Assembly: GCA_913045935.1 (NCBI GenBank) | Contig: CAJWSY010000010.1 | Location: 1-36,921, forward strand | DNA from: an uncultured Chloroflexota bacterium | Lineage (GTDB): Bacteria > Chloroflexota > Dehalococcoidia > Lucifugimonadales > GCA-002694895 | Reading direction: 5' to 3' | DNA: 36,921 nucleotides | Shown here: positions 1 through 7,951 of the stretch, piece after piece | Layout: each line of letters opens with the position of its first letter | Numbering within the stretch: the stretch's first letter is position 1 | Position numbers and translations under genes: made by a program | The notes under the pieces: model-generated | What the model was told of the DNA's origin: nothing | Seen by the model: only the letters and a program-made list of their open reading frames with translations | Database searches by the model: none

Positions 1-85
1 TAATAAAATGGCAATAATGGCAGCAAAAAATATTATAAATGTTTATCAAAACAAAAATATGATATCTGAAGTTGTAATTGACTAA
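1..85 (+). CDS. 3' end of an unidentified gene (possible D-2-hydroxyacid dehydrogenase tail)
   Basis: An open frame enters from the left edge (codons in phase with position 2) and stops at TAA 83-85, leaving 27 visible residues. The tail reads as an alanine-rich helix followed by NVYQNKNMISEVVID. This resembles the last helix and short strand that end many D-2-hydroxyacid dehydrogenases (an AAxNI...f.g......v pattern), but 27 residues cannot prove a family. It converges on the M19 gene ending at 120, leaving about 34 nt of AT-rich spacer with no convincing terminator. Confidence 0.4.
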   Translation, partial: NKMAIMAAKNIINVYQNKNMISEVVID

Positions 86-119
86 TCAATTAATAATTTA
101 CAAGTATTAATGAATAGAT

Positions 120-1319
120 TTAACCTACAACTTCCTCAAATACTCTAAGATAATTTAGTCCTAACATTTTCTTTAATTCATCTTCATTGAAACCACGTTC
201 AGCAAGTTTTATGGTTAAATTTGGCCAATCAGTGAAATCATTGTACCCTTCAAGTTTTATATCAGTTGCTGTTGGGCCGTTTACTCTGTGTTTTTCCTGC
301 CAACCTTGCCAAGAAAATTCGCCCGGTTTAGAAAATGGCATTTCAGATGGATATTCAAATAAAGATTCCGTACCTGGGCCAGGTCCCATTTTATCAGTCC
401 CAATACACACATGATCAATTCCCATTACATTAACCAGGTGCTCTATGTGCTCAGCCCAATTATCTAAATTTCCTATATTTGTCCCTTGAATAAATCCAGG
501 AATAATAACAACACCAAAAAATCCGCCATTGTCTGCAATAGCTTTAGCTAATTTATCAGTTTTACCTCTATCATGCTTAAATACAGCCGCGCTAGCAGAA
601 TGGGTTATTACAACAGGAGTTTTTGATGTTTCTATAGTATCCCAACCAACTTGTTCGCTACAATGACTAACATCAACCAATATATTTGAATCATTTAATT
701 TACTGACAAGCTCTCGTCCGAAATAAGTTAAACCACTTTGATGATATTCTGTACATCCATCTCCAACTAAATTTCTTAGATTATATGTTAATTGCACTAC
801 TCTAAGTCCTAAATTGTAGAAGAAATCTACTTTAGATAAATCAGTACCAAATGGCAAAGTGTCTTGAAAATCAAATATGACTCCGTATTTATTGGTTTCA
901 TGTGATTCTCTTATATGCTCTCCTTTAGTAACCAACATTAATTTTTCAGGAATTGAGTTAATTATAGCAATTGCATTAGATATTCCATTTACTGATATAT
1001 CATAGGCATTTTCTATTCTCGAAGGACCAGCGTAAGTTCCACTTGCTACATTTACTCCTGATTTATCCCACATTTCTATATATTGATTTTTTGCATCCTG
1101 ACTGTTTTGTATTTCATCTGCCATCATGTTTGATAATAATCCTCTAGCTTCTGCTCTAGTCATTCCTTCTTTAAACCATTCATCGAGAGATTTACGCATA
1201 TTATCAGTAAACAAAGCTCCTGAAGTAATAGGCGGCTGTTGTGAATCTATTACTAAAGATTCATTATGTAATTGAATAGCTTCTTCTTTGCTTAATGTAG
1301 GGTTTGATCTATAAGTCAT
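120..1319 (-). CDS. Peptidase M19 (membrane/renal dipeptidase) family protein with altered metal site
   Basis: About 399 residues with the M19 fold. Recognisable blocks are DVSHCSE, the VITHSASA...DRGKTDKLAKAIADNGG segment, GIDHVCIGTD, and the C-terminal GYNDFTDWPNLTIKLAERG...LGLNYLRVFEEV. The family normally uses two Zn ions to hydrolyse dipeptides. Here the N-terminal HxD ligand motif is replaced by DSQQPP, and the bridging Glu region (normally G-I-E-G) reads FDFQDT, so half of the metal centre appears to be missing. The later His, His and Asp ligands remain. I place the start at the ATG 1319-1317 because AGGTG lies 6 nt upstream; an upstream in-frame GTG at 1328 has less support. There is no signal peptide. 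It overlaps the end of the RraA-like gene by 11 nt and is the last gene of a three-gene operon. Catalytic activity is uncertain. Confidence 0.85.
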   Translation of the reverse strand: MTYRSNPTLSKEEAIQLHNESLVIDSQQPPITSGALFTDNMRKSLDEWFKEGMTRAEARGLLSNMMADEIQNSQDAKNQYIEMWDKSGVNVASGTYAGPSRIENAYDISVNGISNAIAIINSIPEKLMLVTKGEHIRESHETNKYGVIFDFQDTLPFGTDLSKVDFFYNLGLRVVQLTYNLRNLVGDGCTEYHQSGLTYFGRELVSKLNDSNILVDVSHCSEQVGWDTIETSKTPVVITHSASAAVFKHDRGKTDKLAKAIADNGGFFGVVIIPGFIQGTNIGNLDNWAEHIEHLVNVMGIDHVCIGTDKMGPGPGTESLFEYPSEMPFSKPGEFSWQGWQEKHRVNGPTATDIKLEGYNDFTDWPNLTIKLAERGFNEDELKKMLGLNYLRVFEEVVG

Positions 1320-2046
1320 ATTTATCACCTTTATTTAATTTTTTAAAAAATTCGTTATTATAATATTTACCAGTTGAAACTTTTTCATTAATTGATTTGT
1401 TTTTAATATAAGTTTCTTGTTTTTTGTGCTCTGTTGACCATTCTAACACTTCATTGATTATAAAATTAGGAACTACCACTACCCCTTCAGAATCACCAAT
1501 TATTAAATCATCAGGTTTTACTAAAGTTTGACCGCAAGCAATTGGAACATTTGATTCATATGGGTAAACATGAGGTATTCCAACTGATGCTGTTCTTGAT
1601 CCAGAAAATATACTAAAATCATATTTTGTAACATCTTCCAAATCTCTTATTGCTCCATCAGTTACTAATCCTGCAGCTTTATTAATATGTAAATTTAAAA
1701 ACTTAACATCACCACCAACACTTGCAAAAGACAAACCCATTGCATCTATAACTAAGACATTTAATTCATTACATGAAGACATTGCTGAAAATTCAGCTGA
1801 ATTTTCACCACCTGGTAATTCATTAATTAAATCCATTCTTGGTGGTAACATTCTTAAGGTTTTTGCAAAGCCAACCATTGTTCCCTTATTCGTTTGACTA
1901 TAAACATTGGTCATATAAGATTTTTCGTACCCAGTAACATCATTGTAATTTTCTTTTGATTTTTTTATCAATACAGAACGAATACCACTAAATACTGTAG
2001 CTGCATCTAATTGTTTGTATTTAGAAATTATCTCTTGTTTATTCAT
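1309..2046 (-). CDS. RraA-like protein (HMG aldolase/oxaloacetate decarboxylase family)
   Basis: 245 residues. The central core VLVIDAMGLSFASVGGD...AAGLVTDGAIRDLEDV contains the Arg-Asp pair that binds substrate carboxylate and Mg in RraA-fold 4-hydroxy-4-methyl-2-oxoglutarate aldolases. The strands ending in DLIIGDSEGVVVVP are also typical. Known relatives split or decarboxylate small oxo-acids, and others inhibit RNase E; the aldolase-like role is more likely in this catabolic setting. The ATG follows the stop of the upstream CocE-type gene with no spacer, and the 3' end overlaps the M19 start, so the three genes should be co-transcribed. It is somewhat longer than minimal RraA (about 160 residues), with an added helical N-terminus and a Lys-rich tail. 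The substrate is not predictable from sequence. Confidence 0.85.
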   Translation of the reverse strand: MNKQEIISKYKQLDAATVFSGIRSVLIKKSKENYNDVTGYEKSYMTNVYSQTNKGTMVGFAKTLRMLPPRMDLINELPGGENSAEFSAMSSCNELNVLVIDAMGLSFASVGGDVKFLNLHINKAAGLVTDGAIRDLEDVTKYDFSIFSGSRTASVGIPHVYPYESNVPIACGQTLVKPDDLIIGDSEGVVVVPNFIINEVLEWSTEHKKQETYIKNKSINEKVSTGKYYNNEFFKKLNKGDKYDL

Positions 2047-3921
2047 TTATCTTTCTATAATCGGTAATTTGATATTTGAAGGATAATCTTGTGAAAAATA
2101 CACTGAGTTATTCGCAACTATTTGTGTTGTATTTAAACCTATAGGTTCACCTGTATTAGGATTGTAATCAAATCTAGGATAATTAGAACTTGATACATCT
2201 ACCCTAATTCTGTGACCTTTTTTAAATATATTACTAGTTGGATATAAAATAATTGGGATTTCATATATTTTATCTTTTTCCATAAATTCTTCTTTAGTGA
2301 ATGAATTTCTATATCGCATTCTTATCATTCCGTCAGTTAGGTTTAAAGAAAAACCATCCGGGAAATCTTTAGAAGCTGGATATACATCAATAAGTTTTAT
2401 AGTAAAATCTGTATCAAGACAATCAGATGATACAAACAATTTAGCTTCAACAGGCCCCGTTACTTCAGTATCTTTGGTTAAAGTATCTGTTTGAAAAGTT
2501 AATATATCTAATCTTTCAGACAAATTATTGAAAGGTTCTTTAGTACCAAAAAATCTTTTTTCTTGTTTTTGATTAAATCCACCAGGTTCAACTATATTAT
2601 ATCTACGGGCAGCAGCAGGTATATCATGTGGAGATTTAACTTTAGTGTCAACTGGCCGAAGGCCAGAAAGAGACGAAACATTAGCTCCAATTGTTGGAAC
2701 AGGATTAGCAGGATCGTATACATAAGTTATTGATTGATTTTTCGATTTAGATTTATTGGGAGATAAAAGGTTTCCTGATTCAAGATAATATTCTTTAAAA
2801 TTAGTTCCTTTTATTGGCCAAGAATTTTCTTCTCTCCAATAACCACCATGAAAAATTCTTCCCTCTTTAGTTTTATGTCCGTCACCAGATCCCATAACAA
2901 AGATTTTAATTGGCTTTGTAAATAAATATTCATTTTGATCTTTATTTTTAAACCAATTATCGTACCATGCTAAATGAAAATCACTGAAACTTCCAATAGA
3001 TGCATCTTCACCGAATTCCAAATCGCCTGAATATGACAACTCAGGTTGAGATGTACCGTGAGTCCACGGACCTATGATGACTTTGATCTCAGATTTTTTC
3101 AAATTACTTAAACCCACGTAATTTTCTAATGTAGCTCTAGTGTATGAATCATACCAGCCACCAACATACATCATTGGTATATCTGGATGCTGATCCCAGT
3201 ATTCATCTATAGCAAAACCTGGTTGTTTCCAATAATCATCATATTTTGATTTAGTAAGAATATCAAATGCCCATTTTTCATAGCTTGGTACCAAACTAAG
3301 AGGAGTTAGACCTTTTTTTATCGGCCAATTTTTAAGTAAATTTTCGAAACTATAATTATTTAAAGCAAAATCAGTATCAATGTTTTTTAAATTTTTGTTT
3401 GTATTTAACGCAGAATGCCAAAATGCCCAGGCAATGAACCTTAATTCCATAGCACCACTTTGTCGTACAGTTGAAGTGAATGCATTACTACCACCCATAT
3501 TAACAATCATTGAATCAAGAAATTTAGGATTTTGTGTTGCAGCAGCACTTTGTGTCCAAGCCTGATAAGAAGTGCCAAATGTACCTATTGGTCCTTTGAA
3601 CCAATCTTGCATCCCTATCCAATTCAATGTATCTGCTCCATCTTCTGCTTCTTGAGTAAGAAAATATAATTCTCCCTCTGAGGCATAACAACCTCTACAA
3701 TCTTGACTAACAACTATATATCCGTTTTCACAAAAGTAATTATATCTTTGAGTTAAATTTAAAGCTTTTTTGTCGTATGGCGTTCTTTCAAGTAAGATGG
3801 GCAAGTCATATATCGGATTATGATCTTTGTCCGATGGGAAATAAATGTCTGTTAAAAGATTAATATCATCTCTCATTTTAATCTTTATATTTTTTTTGAT
3901 GGTTATATTATATTTATCCAT
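2047..3921 (-). CDS. CocE/NonD family alpha/beta hydrolase (X-Pro dipeptidyl-peptidase S15-like)
   Basis: 624 residues, the usual length for CocE/NonD hydrolases. The N-terminal alpha/beta hydrolase domain has the nucleophile elbow GTSYQ at Ser118 in GPIGTFGTSYQAWTQ. The catalytic Asp is probably in GGWYDSYTRATLENY and the His in IIGPWTHGT. The C-terminal jelly-roll ends RIRVDVSSSNYPRFDYNPNTG, the standard S15/CocE signature. Characterised members cut acyl or peptide bonds of cocaine, glutaryl-cephalosporin or X-Pro peptides. The actual substrate here is unknown. No signal peptide is visible, so it should be cytoplasmic. It is the first gene of the operon with the RraA-like and M19 genes and is divergent from ppsA, sharing a 106-nt intergenic region. 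No Shine-Dalgarno sequence precedes the ATG. Confidence 0.9.
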   Translation of the reverse strand: MDKYNITIKKNIKIKMRDDINLLTDIYFPSDKDHNPIYDLPILLERTPYDKKALNLTQRYNYFCENGYIVVSQDCRGCYASEGELYFLTQEAEDGADTLNWIGMQDWFKGPIGTFGTSYQAWTQSAAATQNPKFLDSMIVNMGGSNAFTSTVRQSGAMELRFIAWAFWHSALNTNKNLKNIDTDFALNNYSFENLLKNWPIKKGLTPLSLVPSYEKWAFDILTKSKYDDYWKQPGFAIDEYWDQHPDIPMMYVGGWYDSYTRATLENYVGLSNLKKSEIKVIIGPWTHGTSQPELSYSGDLEFGEDASIGSFSDFHLAWYDNWFKNKDQNEYLFTKPIKIFVMGSGDGHKTKEGRIFHGGYWREENSWPIKGTNFKEYYLESGNLLSPNKSKSKNQSITYVYDPANPVPTIGANVSSLSGLRPVDTKVKSPHDIPAAARRYNIVEPGGFNQKQEKRFFGTKEPFNNLSERLDILTFQTDTLTKDTEVTGPVEAKLFVSSDCLDTDFTIKLIDVYPASKDFPDGFSLNLTDGMIRMRYRNSFTKEEFMEKDKIYEIPIILYPTSNIFKKGHRIRVDVSSSNYPRFDYNPNTGEPIGLNTTQIVANNSVYFSQDYPSNIKLPIIER

Positions 3922-3992
3922 GTATTAATTTATTGATAGTAATAAAAATAATATAACCTATAGAAATCAGATCATCAATCCGATTTTTTTTG

Positions 3993-4021
3993 TTTACATA
4001 TAAATATTATTTATATAGAAT
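3993..4021 (+). promoter_or_regulatory. Candidate promoter for ppsA giving a leaderless transcript
   Basis: TTTACA (3993-3998), a 17-nt spacer and TAGAAT (4016-4021) form a sigma70-like promoter. The -10 box ends only 6 nt before the ppsA ATG at 4028, so transcription would begin at or next to the start codon. This fits the absence of any Shine-Dalgarno sequence. In such AT-rich DNA a chance match is possible. Confidence 0.4.
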
Positions 4022-4027
4022 CAAATT

Positions 4028-6322
4028 ATGAATACAAACAATAAATTTGTTAGCAAACTTTCTGATATAGACTCTAAGTCCACATCAATTTATGGAGGCA
4101 AAGCTTCTAATTTAGGAGAATTAATAAAATCTGGAATAAACGTACCTCCCGGTTTTGCCTTAAGCAAAGATTTGTATTTTGATTTTATAAAAAATTCTAA
4201 AATTCAAAATACAATTGAAACTCTTTTAACAGATTCTGAAAAGATGGGAATTGCCGAACTTCAAAAGGTTTCAACACAAATTAAAAACTTGATTGACAAA
4301 TCTGATCTAGATGTGTCAATCATTCAACAAATTTCAGATGAATATAAAATTTTGGGTTCCCCAAGAGTAGCTGTGAGATCGTCAGCTACATCTGAAGACT
4401 CTATGGAAGCATCTTTTGCAGGTCAACAAAATACATATTTGAATATTCAGGGTCTAACTTCGTTAATGGAAGCAATCAAATCTTGTTGGGCCTCAGTTTT
4501 TGAAGCAAGAGCAATTTTCTATCGTAATAGCCAAAACTTACCACATTTTGATTCTGGAATGTCTGTTGTTATTCAAACAATGGTCCAACCTGATGTGAGT
4601 GGTGTAATGTTTACCTTAGAACCAACAACTCTGGACAATGAAAAATTAGTAATTGAAGCAGCCTTTGGTCTTGGTGAAGCAGTTGTATCAGGTTTGGTCA
4701 CACCTGATTATTATGTAATAGACAAATCATCACAAACTGTCATCCGACAAAAAAATGTACAACAAGTCTTCAAAATCGGTTTGAATGAAGAAAGTTCTGG
4801 CGATGGAATTTTCAGTAGTGATATTGAAAATCAGAATATCAACATACCATTAACTCCCGAAGAAAGTATGAAACCAAAATTAAATTTGGATGAATTAAAA
4901 AAATTAACCGAACAAGGATTGTTAATTGAGCAACATTATGATTATCCACAAGATATAGAATTTGCTGTTAAAGATGGTGAAATCTTTCTATTACAAAGTA
5001 GGCCTGTCACTAATTACTCAAGAGGAGTATTAAACACTGATCAAGTTAATTTGGATGTATCTAATGCTACGATGATTATTAAAGGTTCTGGCGCAAGTCC
5101 AGGCTTTGGTGCAGGAAAAGCAGTTGTTGTTAAAGATTTAAATGAATTGGATAAAGTAAAAGAGGGAGACATTCTTATTACTGAAATGACAACTCCCGAT
5201 TTTGTACCCATAATGAGAATAGTATCAGGGATTATCACAGATAAAGGCGGGAGAACTTGTCATGCAGCAATAGTAAGTAGAGAATTAGGAGTTCCATGTG
5301 TTGTTGGTGCTTACGACGCTAAAAGCGGCAAATCAGCCACAACAGAGATTCAATCTTCAGACAAAATCACTATAGACGGCACTAATGGTTATGTTTATGA
5401 AGGAATAATTGACATCCCTGAAAAAGAAATTGAAGAAGAATCAAATTTTAAAACTAACACTAAAATTTATGTTAATCTAGCTGACCCTATATCCGCACCT
5501 AAAGTTTCAGAAAGAAATGTTGACGGAATTGGTTTACTAAGAGCTGAATTTATTATTGCTAATATAGGCGAACATCCCAAATATGCTATACAAAATAATC
5601 AATCTGAATTATGGTCAACGAAATTAGCAGAAAACATTTCAATATTTTGTGAAAGTTTCGGAAATAGGCCTGTTGTTTACAGATTAACTGATTTTAAAAC
5701 TAATGAGTACAAAAATCTTAAAGGCGGCGAGGATTTTGAAGATGATGAAAATAATCCTATGATGGGTTATCGAGGAGCAATAAGATATATTAATGACACT
5801 GAAGTTTTCAAATTGGAAATTAATGCAATTAAAAATGTACTAAGAAAATACAATAATTTAATAATAATGGTACCCTTTGTCCGGACACCTGCTGAGTTAA
5901 GACAAGTTATGAACATTCTTAATCAAAACGATATTTCTGCAAGTTTAGGTCATAAAATTTGGATGATGGTAGAAGTGCCATCTAATGTTATTTTAATTAA
6001 TCAATTTATCAATGAAGGTATAACTGGTATTTCTATAGGATCTAATGATTTAACAGAATTAACTTTAGGAGTAGATAGAGACAATGAAAGGTTAGAAGAA
6101 TCTTTTGATGAAAGGGATCCTGCTGTTTTATGGGCAATTGAAAGAGTTATCACAGCCTCAAAGAAACAAGGGATTACATCTTCTATTTGTGGTCAAGCAC
6201 CATCATTTTTTCCAGATTTAACAGAAAAATTAGTACAATGGGGTATCACTTCTGTTTCAGTCAGCCCAGATAGTATAGATAAAACTCGTAATTTAGTTTA
6301 TAGAATTGAAAAAACTTTATAA
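4028..6322 (+). CDS. ppsA: Phosphoenolpyruvate synthase (pyruvate, water dikinase)
   Basis: 764 residues, close to E. coli PpsA (792). It makes PEP, AMP and phosphate from pyruvate and ATP, the entry to gluconeogenesis. Three domains are visible. The N-terminal ATP-grasp nucleotide-binding domain (about 15-335) has KASNLGEL, VRSSATSEDS and EAAFGLGEAVVSG, ending LLQSRPVT. The central swivelling phosphohistidine domain has GGRTCHAAIVSRELG with catalytic His412. The C-terminal PEP/pyruvate TIM barrel (about 470-760) has GIGLLRAEF, MVPFVRTPAE, MVEVPSN, ISIGSNDLTELTLGVDRD and ICGQAPS. All expected catalytic blocks are intact. It is the first gene of a tight + strand operon: its TAA overlaps the ATG of the gamma-glutamyltransferase by one base. 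A pyruvate-to-PEP step suits growth on amino acids or organic acids. Confidence 0.95.
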   Translation: MNTNNKFVSKLSDIDSKSTSIYGGKASNLGELIKSGINVPPGFALSKDLYFDFIKNSKIQNTIETLLTDSEKMGIAELQKVSTQIKNLIDKSDLDVSIIQQISDEYKILGSPRVAVRSSATSEDSMEASFAGQQNTYLNIQGLTSLMEAIKSCWASVFEARAIFYRNSQNLPHFDSGMSVVIQTMVQPDVSGVMFTLEPTTLDNEKLVIEAAFGLGEAVVSGLVTPDYYVIDKSSQTVIRQKNVQQVFKIGLNEESSGDGIFSSDIENQNINIPLTPEESMKPKLNLDELKKLTEQGLLIEQHYDYPQDIEFAVKDGEIFLLQSRPVTNYSRGVLNTDQVNLDVSNATMIIKGSGASPGFGAGKAVVVKDLNELDKVKEGDILITEMTTPDFVPIMRIVSGIITDKGGRTCHAAIVSRELGVPCVVGAYDAKSGKSATTEIQSSDKITIDGTNGYVYEGIIDIPEKEIEEESNFKTNTKIYVNLADPISAPKVSERNVDGIGLLRAEFIIANIGEHPKYAIQNNQSELWSTKLAENISIFCESFGNRPVVYRLTDFKTNEYKNLKGGEDFEDDENNPMMGYRGAIRYINDTEVFKLEINAIKNVLRKYNNLIIMVPFVRTPAELRQVMNILNQNDISASLGHKIWMMVEVPSNVILINQFINEGITGISIGSNDLTELTLGVDRDNERLEESFDERDPAVLWAIERVITASKKQGITSSICGQAPSFFPDLTEKLVQWGITSVSVSPDSIDKTRNLVYRIEKTL

Positions 6323-7950
6323 TGAATAAGGGTATAATCACTTGCCCCCAACCTATAGCTGGTGAAGTGGGGATTAAAATTTTAGAATCAGGTGGCAATG
6401 CATTTGATGCCGCTCTTGCTGCAGCTTTTTCACAATGGGTTCTAGACCCTTTTATGTGTGGTCTTGGTGGAATGGGAATAGCACAAATTTATGATAAATC
6501 TACTGAACAAGTAATTTCAATTAATTTTGCAGGCGTGGCTGGTAGTAAAGCAACAGAAGACATGTGGGCTAAAGACAAAGTGACAAGAAGTGAAATTTCT
6601 AATTTGTTTCAATTTTCAGACTTTAGAAGTGAAATTGGTTACACTTCTGTCATGACACCAACCGTTTTAGCAGCATTTGATCAAATATATAATAAATATT
6701 GTTCAATGCCATGGAACGAATTATTATCCCCTGCCATTAATATTGCAAAAAAGGGTTTGGTAGTAAATTCAAACTTAGACCAATATTTTCAAACAGGATA
6801 TGCAGGGGGAGACAAAGATAATAACCCATTACAACCTAATACATATCAAAGAATAACCGCATCTATCGGAAGTAAAAGTAAATATACCAAAACCGACGGT
6901 TCTGTATACACCTTGGGAGAGACTATTGATATGTCTGATTATGCAAATACACTGTCTTTGATTGCTGATAAAGGCGCGAAGGAATTTTATGAAGGCGAAT
7001 TATCTGAAATTATTATCAAAGATATTGCTGAAAATGGTGGTTTTGTAACATCTGAAGATTTAAAAAATTACAAACCTGATTTCGAAAAACCACTTAAAAT
7101 TAGTTATTTGGATTATGAAATAACATCACCTCCCCCTCCAAATACTGGAATGTCACTATTGCAGATGTTCAAACTAATTGAACCATTTCAAAAAGAATTA
7201 AAGGAGCATGGTTCCTACGAATACTTAAAAATACTATCAAATGCCATGTCTATATCTCACCAGGATAGATTAGATTACAATGCCGATCCAAAATTTGTAG
7301 AAATTCCTGTACAAAAATTATTAAGTGATTCTTATATTAAACAAAAAACTACAGACATAAAAAATGGAGTAATTCCAAAGTCAGGGAACACAGAACCGGG
7401 TTCAACTACTCACGTTAACGTTGTTGATACAAAAGGAAACTGGGTTGGAATCACACACACATTAGGATGGGCATCTGGGGTAGTAACACCCGGACTAGGA
7501 TTTATGTATAATAATGGTATGAATCTTGCTGATCCAAGACCTGGTATGTTAAATTCTATTTCACCAGGCAAAGCAAGAGGATCAAATATGATTCCTACTA
7601 TGGTTTTTAAAAATAATAAACCAATTAAAATATGCGGTGCCCCTGGAGGTGCTGTTATCGTAAGCGCTGTCTTCCAAGCATTATTAAATTCTATCAATTA
7701 TGATATGACAGCAACGGAATCTGTTTCTGCACCTAGAATTCACACAGAAAGTGGTAAGGTTTTTTTAGAATCGCGATTTAGATCTGATTATAAAGATATT
7801 TTATTATCAGATGGGTTTGATGTGGTTCAGCAACCTTTTCCGTTAAATCCAATGATGGCTAGAGCTCAATTAATTACTTATGATGAACTAACAGGTCAAT
7901 ATGACGGAGGAAGCGATCCTCGCGGCGGCGGAGTCGTATTCAAATCATAA
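6322..7950 (+). CDS. Gamma-glutamyltransferase family protein (GGT-1)
   Basis: 542 residues, an Ntn-hydrolase precursor expected to cleave itself. The autoprocessing/nucleophile Thr is Thr362 in GSTTHVNVVDTKGNWVGITHTLG, matching the TTHYSV start of the E. coli GGT small subunit. The following GLGFMYNNGM, ARGSNMIPTMV and ICGAPGG segments are family hallmarks of the gamma-glutamyl pocket and oxyanion region. The family cleaves or transfers gamma-glutamyl groups from glutathione and related compounds. Many genome annotations give this broad family to other amide or peptide substrates, so glutathione is not assured. It lacks the signal peptide of classical periplasmic GGT and begins directly at the first strand (MNKGIITCPQPIAGEVG), so it is probably cytoplasmic. 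It overlaps ppsA by one base, and the selenoprotein candidate begins one base after its stop. Confidence 0.9.
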   Translation: MNKGIITCPQPIAGEVGIKILESGGNAFDAALAAAFSQWVLDPFMCGLGGMGIAQIYDKSTEQVISINFAGVAGSKATEDMWAKDKVTRSEISNLFQFSDFRSEIGYTSVMTPTVLAAFDQIYNKYCSMPWNELLSPAINIAKKGLVVNSNLDQYFQTGYAGGDKDNNPLQPNTYQRITASIGSKSKYTKTDGSVYTLGETIDMSDYANTLSLIADKGAKEFYEGELSEIIIKDIAENGGFVTSEDLKNYKPDFEKPLKISYLDYEITSPPPPNTGMSLLQMFKLIEPFQKELKEHGSYEYLKILSNAMSISHQDRLDYNADPKFVEIPVQKLLSDSYIKQKTTDIKNGVIPKSGNTEPGSTTHVNVVDTKGNWVGITHTLGWASGVVTPGLGFMYNNGMNLADPRPGMLNSISPGKARGSNMIPTMVFKNNKPIKICGAPGGAVIVSAVFQALLNSINYDMTATESVSAPRIHTESGKVFLESRFRSDYKDILLSDGFDVVQQPFPLNPMMARAQLITYDELTGQYDGGSDPRGGGVVFKS

Positions 7951-7951
7951 A

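Noticed and set aside
3964-3991. Imperfect hairpin followed by a T run (AAATC-a-GA ... TC-c-GATTT), like an intrinsic terminator on the + strand
   Set aside because: It lies in a divergent intergenic region with no + strand gene ending there, upstream of the likely ppsA promoter. The stem is weak and interrupted by a mismatch.
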